This document shows positions 18,322-27,041 of a DNA stretch of 64,000 nt, piece after piece; position 1 is the first letter of the stretch, and every line of letters starts with the position of its first letter. The DNA is from Dokdonella_A sp046347015 (GTDB taxonomy: Bacteria > Pseudomonadota > Gammaproteobacteria > Xanthomonadales > Rhodanobacteraceae): the NCBI GenBank assembly GCA_046347015.1, contig JAXMHA010000003.1, forward strand, positions 1 to 64,000, read 5' to 3'. The notes below the pieces were generated by a model. It saw only the letters and a program-made list of their open reading frames with translations. It was not told the origin of the DNA and ran no database searches. Made by a program: the position numbers and the translations under genes.

Positions 18322-19113
18322 CTACTTGATGCGCTGCGCTTCGACGGTCGAGTTGTCGTCCGTGTTGATGAGCTTGTCATCGCAAGCAACGATTTGCTCG
18401 GCCGGTAACCACAGCCGTGCGTCAACGGTGTCCACCGAACTCACCTGCCAGACCGAGCCATCGTCGAGAATGACGATCGAACCGTCGTCGGCTTTGGACC
18501 TGACCGAAAGCCCGCTCTCGCAACTCCCATGGACGGCCGCGGCGGCATGAGTCGGTGGCGCAGCGGGCGCAGCGGGCGAGAGCGCGCGGTTGCGGCGGGG
18601 AGTGAGGATTCCGCAGGGGCTTCTGATGCCACGCTCGGCTTCACGTCCGCCCTGCTGCTCGTGGTCCACGGACCTACTGCAAACATAAGCCACGGCCGTT
18701 CCGCCTACCTCGTGCCCAGCACTGAAGAACCCAACGCCACCACTACCCGTGGCTGCGACGCTTCCCAGCCCTACAACACCACCATTTGTCAACTGCACTT
18801 TGTAGATGCCGGTTGCACCGAGTTGGGCTGCGTAGCCCCGAAACGCATCGATAACCGTGTTTTCCGTCGTAGGAATGCCGTCGCGCGCCCAGTCGTAGGT
18901 GAGTGTGCCAAGCTCTTGATACTCGCAATTCGGTACGTCCTGGCCCAACAAGACAACGATGCTTTGCTCAGAAGTAGGAGCATGCGAATCCGAGCGAACA
19001 TCAGGCCGTGGGTAGTAGCGTAACGCCGCCGACGTGCATGCGCCGAGAATCAACAGCGGCAGGGTTCCGACAATGATCTTCGAAGCAAAAGAAGCGGTCG
19101 TTGGAGCCTTCAT
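18322..19113 (-). CDS. lipoprotein, element cargo
   Basis: A 263-residue lipoprotein. The signal peptide KIIVGTLPLLILGAC has a lipobox with Cys at about residue 26. The first domain (NCEYQELGTLTYDWARDGIP ... AAQLGATGIYKVQL ... GTAVAYVC) resembles small enterobacterial-type DUF4156/YgdI-like lipoproteins. After a low-complexity linker, a second module, GSIVILDDGSVWQVSSVDTV ... LPAEQIVACDDKLINTDDN, recalls a short beta domain of unknown function. The DNA is visibly less GC-rich than its neighbours, fitting recent acquisition. ATG 19113 is chosen over 19152 because the signal peptide begins there. Confidence 0.7.
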   Translation of the reverse strand: MKAPTTASFASKIIVGTLPLLILGACTSAALRYYPRPDVRSDSHAPTSEQSIVVLLGQDVPNCEYQELGTLTYDWARDGIPTTENTVIDAFRGYAAQLGATGIYKVQLTNGGVVGLGSVAATGSGGVGFFSAGHEVGGTAVAYVCSRSVDHEQQGGREAERGIRSPCGILTPRRNRALSPAAPAAPPTHAAAAVHGSCESGLSVRSKADDGSIVILDDGSVWQVSSVDTVDARLWLPAEQIVACDDKLINTDDNSTVEAQRIK

Positions 19114-19356
19114 GGATTCCTCCCCCCTACAGGAATGACTGGCAAACGCCACCCGGCATTCTGGTACTGACTGCCTTCAACCTTGGGTGCTGCAATCCAC
19201 AGGTTCGCGATGCAGCTATAGGCCGCGTTCCCGGTCATAGCACGCGCAAGGGCTATCGCTCCGCTCCTGTACGAATGGAACCGACCGTGCCACCCGTTGC
19301 CACGGGGGCGTTTGCGCGGCCCTCCGGCAGCCCTCGACGCCAGCAGGCCAGGTCCA

Positions 19357-19698
19357 TTACGCGCGCTTGCGAAGGTTGGCGCGCTTCGGCGTCAGGGTCA
19401 GGTGCAGTTCGCAGCCGACGGCATCGGCGTAGCGGCGCAGCGTGGCGACCGACGGCGCGTGCTTGCGACTGCCGGCACTCGCTTCCAGTCGCGCGACGGT
19501 CGCCTGCGCGATGCCCATGCGTGCGGCGACTTGCGCTTGGGTCAGGCCGGCCTGTTGCCGCGCGCGCAGCAGTTCGCCCAGCGCCGCGAATTCGTCGGCC
19601 AGCGCGTCATAGGCGGCAGCGAATCCGGGCCGCTTCATCCAGCGCCGGTGCAATGCTTCGATGTCGAGCCGGACGGGCTGGTAACGTTCTGGTTTCAT
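19357..19698 (-). CDS. higA: HigA-like antitoxin (XRE helix-turn-helix)
   Basis: A 113-residue XRE-family protein with HTH core LLRARQQAGLTQAQVAARMGIAQATVARLE, then SVATLRRYADAVGCELHLTL. ATG 19698 overlaps the toxin stop (ATGA), giving the toxin-first order usual for HigBA. It should neutralise the toxin by binding and repress the pair through an operator near the toxin start. Located between integrase and cargo, it could stabilise the element in the chromosome. Confidence 0.85.
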   Translation of the reverse strand: MKPERYQPVRLDIEALHRRWMKRPGFAAAYDALADEFAALGELLRARQQAGLTQAQVAARMGIAQATVARLEASAGSRKHAPSVATLRRYADAVGCELHLTLTPKRANLRKRA

Positions 19699-20030
19699 CG
19701 TTGCTGCCTCACTTCGCGCAGCCGCTCGCGCGCGGTCGCCAGTTCACGCGGCGGCGTCTGCTCGGTTTTCTTGGTGAACGCATGCAGGACCACGATGCGC
19801 TGGCCGACCACTGTGCAGTAGAACGCGCGGCCGATGCCTTCGTGGCCCTTGGCGCGAATCTCGAACAACCCGCCGCCCATCGCTCGCGTATGCGGCAGGC
19901 CCAGGTCCGGACCTCGTTCGCGCATCATCCGCACGATGTGGTCGAAACTCGCCAGCATGCCCACCGGCCACGCGTCGATGATCTTGGCAACCTTGGCGTT
20001 GTAGAAGTCGAGTTCCCATGCCGCCATCAT
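19695..20030 (-). CDS. higB: HigB/RelE-like toxin (phage Gp49 family)
   Basis: A 111-residue RelE-superfamily protein: ELDFYNAKVAKIIDAWPVGM, then RMMRERGPDLGLPHTRAMGGGLFEIRAKG, then RAFYCTVVGQRIVVLHAFTKKTEQTPPREL. These are the hallmark blocks of the Gp49-like HigB family of ribosome-dependent mRNA interferases. It is immediately upstream of the antitoxin. Its start overlaps an inverted repeat shared with the integrase 3' end. Confidence 0.87.
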   Translation of the reverse strand: MMAAWELDFYNAKVAKIIDAWPVGMLASFDHIVRMMRERGPDLGLPHTRAMGGGLFEIRAKGHEGIGRAFYCTVVGQRIVVLHAFTKKTEQTPPRELATARERLREVRQQR

Positions 20031-20044
20031 AGCATCCCTGCTAT
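20029..20044. promoter_or_regulatory. inverted repeat at the higB start (candidate HigA operator)
   Basis: ATAGCATCCCTGCTAT: two 6-base arms ATAGCA/TGCTAT around a TCCC loop. It covers the last bases of the integrase gene and the first base of higB. Position and symmetry suit an autoregulatory operator, but its start-codon overlap would place it downstream of any promoter; a weak terminator of int is the alternative. Confidence 0.35.
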
Positions 20045-21261
20045 GCCATGCGCCGGATCGGCGTCACCTTCGCGCCGGTCCGCAGGGCGTCCAGGTAGTC
20101 GGCCCACTGCCGCAGCGCGGCCGCGCGCTCGACCGCGTAATCGTTGCGGTCGTAGATTTCCGCCAAGCCGGGCAGCTTGTGGTTGATCGCCCGCTCGGCA
20201 ACTTCGTAGCGGATGCCGAGGGTCGCCAGTCCACTGCGCATCGTGCGGCGCAGGTCGTGCGGCTTGATCGTGCCGCGTGCGATCCCGGCCGCGTCCAGCG
20301 CGCGCCACAGCCACGCCCGATAGGTCTGGTACGGGATCGGCCGATCGTTGCCGCGCGACGCCGGAAACACGAACGCCGACACCGGCGTGTGCGCGCGGAT
20401 GCGGCGCAACAGCGCCACCGCCTGCGGCGGCAGCGTGATCGTGAAGCCCTCGCCGGTCTTGCTGCGCTCGTCGCCGATGCACCACGTGCCGGCATCCAGG
20501 TCCAGTTCCGCCCACGGCGCTTCGCACAGTTCGGCCGGCCGCACGCCGGTCAGCAGGTGCAGGTGCAACGCGTCGCCCTTGGTGTCATCCGGGATCGCGC
20601 GCAGGAACGCGGCCAGTTCGTCGCCTTCGAGCCGGCCGCCCTTGCGCCGCTTCGGCACGCTCACCACGGACGTCTGCTTGATCCCGGCCGCCGGGTTGTC
20701 GTCGCGGATGACCAGTCCCCGCGCGTGCTCGAACACGCCGCGCGTCACCGCGTGCAGCGTGCGCACGGCTCCCGCGCCACGCTTGCCATTGGCGCGCAAC
20801 ATGGCCACCACGTCGGCGCGCCGCACGTCGGCGGCGATCATCGCGCCGAGACGCGGCAGGATGCCCAAGCGGATGTAGGTCTGCGCGAGCCTGCGAGTCG
20901 ACGGCCGCCGCGTCGCCAGCACCTTGTCGGCGTAGTCCTCGACCACTTGCCGCACCGTCCACGCCGACACGCTCACGTGCGACGCGCGGCGCTTCTCGGC
21001 GGCGACGTCCACGCCGTCGGTGACGCACTCGCGCTTGGCGCTGGCCTTGCGACGTGCGGCTTGCAAACTCAAGTCGGGATAGCGCCCCAGGGTCAATTCG
21101 CGGCGACGTCCACCGATGCGATACCGCAGCACCCACGCCGCCGCACCGGCTGCGCTCACGGTGAAGGTCAACCCGGCCCCGTCACTCACCGCCACCGGCT
21201 CGCCCGCCGCGAGGAACGCGCGCAGGCGAACATCGGTCAACTTGTCCGTCCGTTTCGCCAC
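20041..21261 (-). CDS. int: P4-type tyrosine recombinase (integrase)
   Basis: A 406-residue integrase with an N-terminal DUF4102 arm-binding domain (LTDVRLRAFLAAGEPVAVSD to about 85), a SAM-like core-binding domain (about 100-190) and a C-terminal catalytic domain. Catalytic residues visible are Arg241 (TGVRPAEL), His335/Arg338 (HDLRRT), His361 (INHKLPG) and Tyr370 (AEIYDRNDY). It is complete and sits at the right end of the element, transcribed inward from the right repeat, so its promoter lies in the 200-base arm-site region. It is the likely agent of site-specific insertion into kdsB. Confidence 0.95.
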   Translation of the reverse strand: MAKRTDKLTDVRLRAFLAAGEPVAVSDGAGLTFTVSAAGAAAWVLRYRIGGRRRELTLGRYPDLSLQAARRKASAKRECVTDGVDVAAEKRRASHVSVSAWTVRQVVEDYADKVLATRRPSTRRLAQTYIRLGILPRLGAMIAADVRRADVVAMLRANGKRGAGAVRTLHAVTRGVFEHARGLVIRDDNPAAGIKQTSVVSVPKRRKGGRLEGDELAAFLRAIPDDTKGDALHLHLLTGVRPAELCEAPWAELDLDAGTWCIGDERSKTGEGFTITLPPQAVALLRRIRAHTPVSAFVFPASRGNDRPIPYQTYRAWLWRALDAAGIARGTIKPHDLRRTMRSGLATLGIRYEVAERAINHKLPGLAEIYDRNDYAVERAAALRQWADYLDALRTGAKVTPIRRMA

Positions 21262-21279
21262 GTCCGCGCCCTCCCGGAA

Positions 21280-21422
21280 GGATGACTATTGACTTCGGCG
21301 GGATGACTATTGACTTGCTAGCTACCCACCTAGCTACCCACCGAAGGCGGGCTGTCTTCGGAAGTCAATATACACTATGGGACGCTATTCGTCATCCTTC
21401 AATTACTTGCGTGGGTAGCTAG
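21280..21422. promoter_or_regulatory. integrase arm-type repeat region
   Basis: Between int and the right repeat are two direct copies of GGATGACTATTGACTT (21280-21295 and 21301-21316), tandem copies of TAGCTACCCACC (21319-21330 and 21331-21342), an inverted copy of the second motif (GTGGGTAGCTAG, 21411-21422) and inverted partial copies of the first (GAAGTCAATA near 21361; GTCATCCTTC near 21391). This pattern of short direct and inverted repeats beside an integrase gene is what arm-binding and excisionase sites of an attP look like. The int promoter probably lies here too. The stretch 21262-21459 contains no gene. Confidence 0.75.
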
Positions 21423-21459
21423 AGACGTCCTCGGACGTAGAAAACCGTACTTCAAGTTG

Positions 21460-21698
21460 TTCATGGACTATTGATCGGCAGCCTGGTTGTCGTCGGTCAC
21501 TCGCTGCCGTTCCGGCCCCTTCCGCCCGATTGAAGCACGGCCTCGACCCGTAGAAGATCGTCTTCCGTGTCGACGCCAGCGGGAAACTCCGCGGGCGTCA
21601 TGGCAACCCTGATCTTCCACCCGTGTTCCAGGGCGCGCAGTTGCTCCAGCGACTCCGCACTCTCGAGCGCAGTTCGCGGCAGCACCGAAAATCTCCGC
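21460..21698. repeat. right direct repeat (attR) carrying the kdsB 3' end
   Basis: Begins with a second copy of the last codons of a phaB gene (TTCATGGACTATTGA), then the kdsB stop and 3' end. It is fused in frame to the resident kdsB at 21699. Its phaB-side third differs from the left copy at nine positions, as expected if that part was imported with the element from another strain or species. Confidence 0.9.
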
Positions 21699-22309
21699 AG
21701 GGCTTCGACGGTGTAGGCGTAGAGCCCGATGTGGCGCAGGAACGGCACCCCGCGCGGAAGCGCCCCCCGTCCCTCCCCGGCGACGAACGCGCCGCGAACC
21801 CAGGGGAGCGGTGCGCGGCTGAAATACAACGCATCGCCAACCGCATCGCAAACGACCTTGACGACGTTGGGATCGAAGAGTTCCGTTGCATCCCGGAGCG
21901 GTGACGCAAGCGTCGCCATCGTCGTCCCGCATGCTGCCAATACGCCGGCGAGCGAGCGGATGGCGTCGGGCGGCGCGAGCGGTTCATCGCCCTGCAGGTT
22001 GACAACGATGGTGTCGTCCGCGAACCCGAGTGCCGTCACGCATTCGGCGAGCCGGTCACTGCCCGAGTGGTGATCGGCACGGGACCGGAACACCCGGATC
22101 GGCAACGACGCCAGCGCGTGTTCGATCCGTACGTCATCGGTGGCCACGACGACATCGGCCGCACCGGCCGCAATCGCGCGCTCGGCCACGCGCGCGATCA
22201 TCGGTTTTCCGGCAATCGGGCGCAGTGGCTTGCCCGGCAGGCGCGTCGACGCAAAGCGCGCGGGGATGGCGACGATGAAGCCGGGACTGTTCAGCACGCC
22301 CTCCGCCAT
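21497..22309 (-). CDS. kdsB: 3-deoxy-manno-octulosonate cytidylyltransferase
   Basis: CMP-Kdo synthetase, 270 residues, activating Kdo for lipid A inner core assembly. Nucleotidyltransferase motifs are present: IPARFASTRLPGKPL, VATDD and NLQGDEPL, then the C-terminal RHIGLYAYTVEALRRF. The last 67 codons come from the element's right repeat, restoring a full-length enzyme with two conservative changes relative to the displaced original. The gene is normally near lpxK/msbA; here those are about 17 kb away. ATG 22309 gives the usual length; the 176 bases upstream show no gene. Confidence 0.95.
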   Translation of the reverse strand: MAEGVLNSPGFIVAIPARFASTRLPGKPLRPIAGKPMIARVAERAIAAGAADVVVATDDVRIEHALASLPIRVFRSRADHHSGSDRLAECVTALGFADDTIVVNLQGDEPLAPPDAIRSLAGVLAACGTTMATLASPLRDATELFDPNVVKVVCDAVGDALYFSRAPLPWVRGAFVAGEGRGALPRGVPFLRHIGLYAYTVEALRRFSVLPRTALESAESLEQLRALEHGWKIRVAMTPAEFPAGVDTEDDLLRVEAVLQSGGRGRNGSE

Positions 22310-22485
22310 GGCTGACACGTACTCCGAGCGGAGCTTCGACTGCTGCTTCGGCCACCATGCCGCGGGGGGTTCGGCCCGGCGGCAATCCCGAATTCGCGGG
22401 TCACGGCAACACCGACACGAGCGCCGTCGATCCGATGGTTCCAGCACTCGCCATTCCGCGTGCCTGCCATGCCTGCGCGTCCGCC

Positions 22486-23730
<1,245 letters not shown>

Positions 23731-23736
23731 TCCGTT

Positions 23737-25491
23737 TCAACGATCGCCGGAGGCGGCGACACGGCCATTGTCGCCGATGTCGGTGATTCCTTCGGGAAAA
23801 CCGGGAACCGTCATGGCCCCGACCCGCGGCAGCGCGAAGACCCGGTAACCCGAGCCTTCGTCGAGAAGTTCGAGTCCGGTGATCTCTTCGGTGGACGCCG
23901 GCAACCCCGGGAACGTCCGGGTGTCGGGCGGGCACGCGACCTCGACCATGCCGGCGTCGCGGTCGAACGTTCCCGGCACGAGCAGCGACACGTAGTCGCG
24001 CCGGTCGATGTCGCGCAGCGGCCCAAGCAGGATGCCGCGCTGCGGCGCCGCCGCCGGACGGCCTGGATCCCGCACGGCGACGGGAAGCGCGCGGCGGGAC
24101 AACAACTCGATGCCTGCCTCCACGCGTCCGTCATCACCCGCTTCGATCCACCGTATCGATCCGACCAGCCACACACGGCCTGCCGCATCGCCGCCATCGG
24201 GGGCGCCGAGGCCGACGACCTCGCCGACACGAACACGCACGGGCAGGTTACCGGCTTCCGGAATCCAGGCGACGCGATAGCCGCCAAGCCCCTGGTCGAG
24301 GACCAGCGCCCGCGAGCTTGCGGTACGGACGGCATCCACGGCGCCGACCCCGCGCAGGGCCGCAAGCTCGGCGCCACGACCGTGTTCGACGGTTCCATAG
24401 CGACCCTCGCAGAACGCGTCGAAGTATTCGCCTCCCGCGAGCACGAGATGGAGATCATGCAGGCCGACGGCGGCATCCAGTCGATATCCCCCCGCGAGCC
24501 GGACATGCCCCCGTTCGGTCATGCGGCCGCCGCCATCGATGCGATCGAGCAATTCGCGGGGCAGTTCCGGCGACTTCCATCCCGAGACGACCCCGGACGA
24601 AAGCGTCCTGTCCGGCCGCAACCCCGTGCGGTCTTGCGCCAGCACTTTCCTGAGGCCCGATACGTCGAGCGCGAAGTCGCCCACTCCGGCGTCGCGGCCT
24701 TCGGCGCGACGGCGCATCGGTCCACCATCGACATCCGTCCGCACGACCGGCATTCCCTCGTCCATCGAATCCGCCAATCGACAGTGCGCGGCGAGGAGAC
24801 CGCAGTGGTCGATCACTTCGAGCAACTGCGCAACCGTGAGGCTCCGCGGTCTCAGCCAGTCGAGCAACAAAGCCGCCGTGTAGGCCGCCCGCGCCGTCGT
24901 CTCGCCCCGCGCGAGCGGGTCCCCGACGGCGATCGCATCGATACCCGCTGCCGCGGCGAACCGATACACCCGGTGCAAGCCAAGCCAGAAGCCTTCGGGA
25001 GGGTTGCGGTACGCAAGCGACGACGCACCGTGGCTGGCACCCCCATGCTGCAACGTACGCACCGCAGCGACCGCCGCGGCTCCGGTGCGGAACATCGGAA
25101 TCCGGCCATGCGGCGCGCACAGTTCGACGAGCGCGATCCGGTACCCGAGGGCGAGGCGCTCGTGCAACGACTGCGCGAACCCGGCGAGTCCGGCAACCTC
25201 GGGCGGCAACGGGAAACTCGCGCGCGCGAGTCCATGCAGGCACGCCGACGCGAGGACGCTGGCCGGGCGGCGCAACTCATCGAGCACGCCCATCCGCGAC
25301 AGCGGCGCGAGCCGGCGGGAATTGCTGCGCGCGAGTGCCTCGAGGACCTGCCGCGCGGCCGCGACCGTGTTGGCCATCGGCAGCCTTTCGACCCATTCAC
25401 GCACCGCACGCGGTCGGTCATCGAATCGCCCGGTCCGATCCTCCGCGAACCGCGGCAGGCCGTCGCGCAACCTGTCGTATGCCTCGCCCAT
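23737..25491 (-). CDS. PilZ-like c-di-GMP-associated protein
   Basis: A 584-residue cytoplasmic protein starting MGEAYDRLRDGLPRFAED. The N-terminal part (RPRAVREWVERLPMANTVAA ... LEALARSNSRRLAPLSRMGVLDELR) resembles a helical module fused to PilZ-type domains in xanthomonads. The region around residues 420-490 (VRVRVGEVVGLGAP ... WLVGSIRWIEAGDDGRVEAGIEL) has PilZ-like beta structure, but the usual RxxxR/DxSxxG residues are not clear. It is a likely c-di-GMP or surface-behaviour regulator by family resemblance only. Upstream of and adjoining ispG. Start chosen at ATG 25491; longer frames look non-coding. Confidence 0.55.
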   Translation of the reverse strand: MGEAYDRLRDGLPRFAEDRTGRFDDRPRAVREWVERLPMANTVAAARQVLEALARSNSRRLAPLSRMGVLDELRRPASVLASACLHGLARASFPLPPEVAGLAGFAQSLHERLALGYRIALVELCAPHGRIPMFRTGAAAVAAVRTLQHGGASHGASSLAYRNPPEGFWLGLHRVYRFAAAAGIDAIAVGDPLARGETTARAAYTAALLLDWLRPRSLTVAQLLEVIDHCGLLAAHCRLADSMDEGMPVVRTDVDGGPMRRRAEGRDAGVGDFALDVSGLRKVLAQDRTGLRPDRTLSSGVVSGWKSPELPRELLDRIDGGGRMTERGHVRLAGGYRLDAAVGLHDLHLVLAGGEYFDAFCEGRYGTVEHGRGAELAALRGVGAVDAVRTASSRALVLDQGLGGYRVAWIPEAGNLPVRVRVGEVVGLGAPDGGDAAGRVWLVGSIRWIEAGDDGRVEAGIELLSRRALPVAVRDPGRPAAAPQRGILLGPLRDIDRRDYVSLLVPGTFDRDAGMVEVACPPDTRTFPGLPASTEEITGLELLDEGSGYRVFALPRVGAMTVPGFPEGITDIGDNGRVAASGDR

Positions 25492-25577
25492 TCCTGCAGA
25501 GTCTAGCGACCGGCGGTGGCCCGCGACAGTGGCCCCGCGTCGTCGCGGATGCGATGCGCGCCCGCTACACTCGGGCC

Positions 25578-27041
25578 ATGCCGCTCGCCGCACCAGCCCG
25601 CACCGGCGAAAGCACCAGCCGGAGTGCACGCCTGCTTGCGGAGCAGGCGTTCAGCCGTGCTGCGGGCGCGCCCCTGACCGACGGCAATGCGCTCGAACTC
25701 CTGATCGACGCCGAGGCGAATTTCGACGCCTGGCACGACGCGATCGCCGCCGCGCGGAACGTCGTGTTGTTCGAGAATTACATCTTCAAGGACGACTCGG
25801 TCGGACGCGCCTTTCGCGATGCGTTGATCGAGCGGGCCCGGGCCGGCGTCACGATCTGCGTCCTGCACGATTGGCTCGGTTGCCTCGGTTTGTCCGGCCG
25901 CGGATTCTGGGCGCCGTTGCTCGAAGCCGGCGGCATGGTGCGAACCTTCAATCCGCCGGCGTTCACCAGCCCGCTCGGCTGGCTGTCCCGTGACCACCGC
26001 AAGCTGCTCGTCGTCGACGACGACGTCGCGTTCCTCGGCGGGGTGTGCGTCAGCGCGACCTGGCTCGGCGATCCGGCCCGCGGCATTCCTCCGTGGCGCG
26101 ACACCGGCGTCGGCGTGCGCGGCCCGGCCGTGGCTGAACTCGTCCGGGCATTCGCCGAGATCTGGCAACAGCTCGGCGATCCGCTGCCGCCTGCCATCAC
26201 CGCCACCCCGGAAGACGCCGTGCCGGCCGGCACGATCGCCCTGCGTGTCGTCGCGACGGTTCCGAATACGGCCGGCCTGTACCGCCTCGACCAGTTGATT
26301 GCCGCGATGGCCCGGCGCTCGCTGTGGGTCACCGACGCGTACTACGTCGGTATTGCCCCGTATGTCCAGTCGCTGATCGCGGCGGTGCGCGATGGTGTCG
26401 ATGTCCGCCTGCTGGTCCCCGGAACCAGCGACGTGCCGGCGGTCGGCATGCTGAGCCGCGCAGGCTACCGGCCCCTCATCGAGGCCGGAGTCCGCGTGTT
26501 CGAATGGAACGGTTCGATGCTGCACGCCAAGACGGCGGTCGCCGATGGCCGCTGGGCCCGGATCGGCTCGAGCAACCTCAACCTCGCGAGCTGGATCGGC
26601 AATTGCGAGATCGATATCGCGGTCGAAGATGCCGGTTTTGCGGCCTGCGTGGAACGCCAGTTCGAGGTGGACCTCGGCCACGCGACCGAGATCGTGCTCG
26701 GCACGCCGCGCGCAGCGCGCGGACCGGTACGGCTGCAGGCTCCACATCGCGGCGAAGGATCGTCCGGGCGCGCCGCCGCGAGCGCGCTTCGACTTGCCAA
26801 CTCGATGGGTGCGGCCATCACCAGTCGCCGCGCGCTGGGGCCGGCCGAACGCGCCCCGCTGCTGATCGGCGGCGGCGTGCTGCTCGCACTGGCGATCATC
26901 GCGATCGTGTGGCCACGGCTCGTGGCGTGGCCCGGCGCCCTGCTGATGCTGTGGTTCGCGGCGAGTCTCTTGATGCGCGGCGCGCAGATCGTGCGCAAAC
27001 ACCCGGCTCGTCGCCTGCCGCCGCCGGAGGAGAAGGAATGA
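25578..27041 (+). CDS. phospholipase D-family protein, cardiolipin synthase-like
   Basis: A 487-residue PLD-superfamily protein with two HxK motifs: SRDHRKLLVVDDDVAFLGG and MLHAKTAVADGRWARIGSSNLN. It probably transfers phosphatidyl groups to make cardiolipin. Two hydrophobic segments lie at the C-terminus (about 435-475: LLIGGGVLLALAIIAIVWPR and PGALLMLWFAASLLM) rather than the N-terminus, which is unusual for bacterial Cls and suggests a ClsB/C-like or distinct branch. It overlaps xseA by ATGA. An alternative ATG lies 21 bases upstream (25557). Confidence 0.82.
   Translation: MPLAAPARTGESTSRSARLLAEQAFSRAAGAPLTDGNALELLIDAEANFDAWHDAIAAARNVVLFENYIFKDDSVGRAFRDALIERARAGVTICVLHDWLGCLGLSGRGFWAPLLEAGGMVRTFNPPAFTSPLGWLSRDHRKLLVVDDDVAFLGGVCVSATWLGDPARGIPPWRDTGVGVRGPAVAELVRAFAEIWQQLGDPLPPAITATPEDAVPAGTIALRVVATVPNTAGLYRLDQLIAAMARRSLWVTDAYYVGIAPYVQSLIAAVRDGVDVRLLVPGTSDVPAVGMLSRAGYRPLIEAGVRVFEWNGSMLHAKTAVADGRWARIGSSNLNLASWIGNCEIDIAVEDAGFAACVERQFEVDLGHATEIVLGTPRAARGPVRLQAPHRGEGSSGRAAASALRLANSMGAAITSRRALGPAERAPLLIGGGVLLALAIIAIVWPRLVAWPGALLMLWFAASLLMRGAQIVRKHPARRLPPPEEKE

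Larger units (their letters stand above)
12606..21698. mobile_element. integrated element in the 3' end of kdsB (8,854 bp between repeat copies)
   Basis: Two 239-bp direct repeats at 12606-12844 and 21460-21698 bracket the region with a constant offset of 8,854 bases and no indels. Host kdsB continues past the right copy, and phaB2 ends inside the left copy, so an ancestral phaB2-kdsB junction has been split. Contents on the minus strand, from right to left: P4-type integrase with arm-site repeats, HigB/HigA, lipoprotein, a hypothetical protein, AlpA, a small protein, Toprim primase, DUF3631 protein and four small genes. No phage structural or conjugation genes are seen, so it is best called a small integrative element or satellite-like island. 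Confidence 0.9.

Noticed and set aside
22310..22485. A gene between kdsB and ispG
   Set aside because: 176 bases with no frame showing coding character; probably regulatory.
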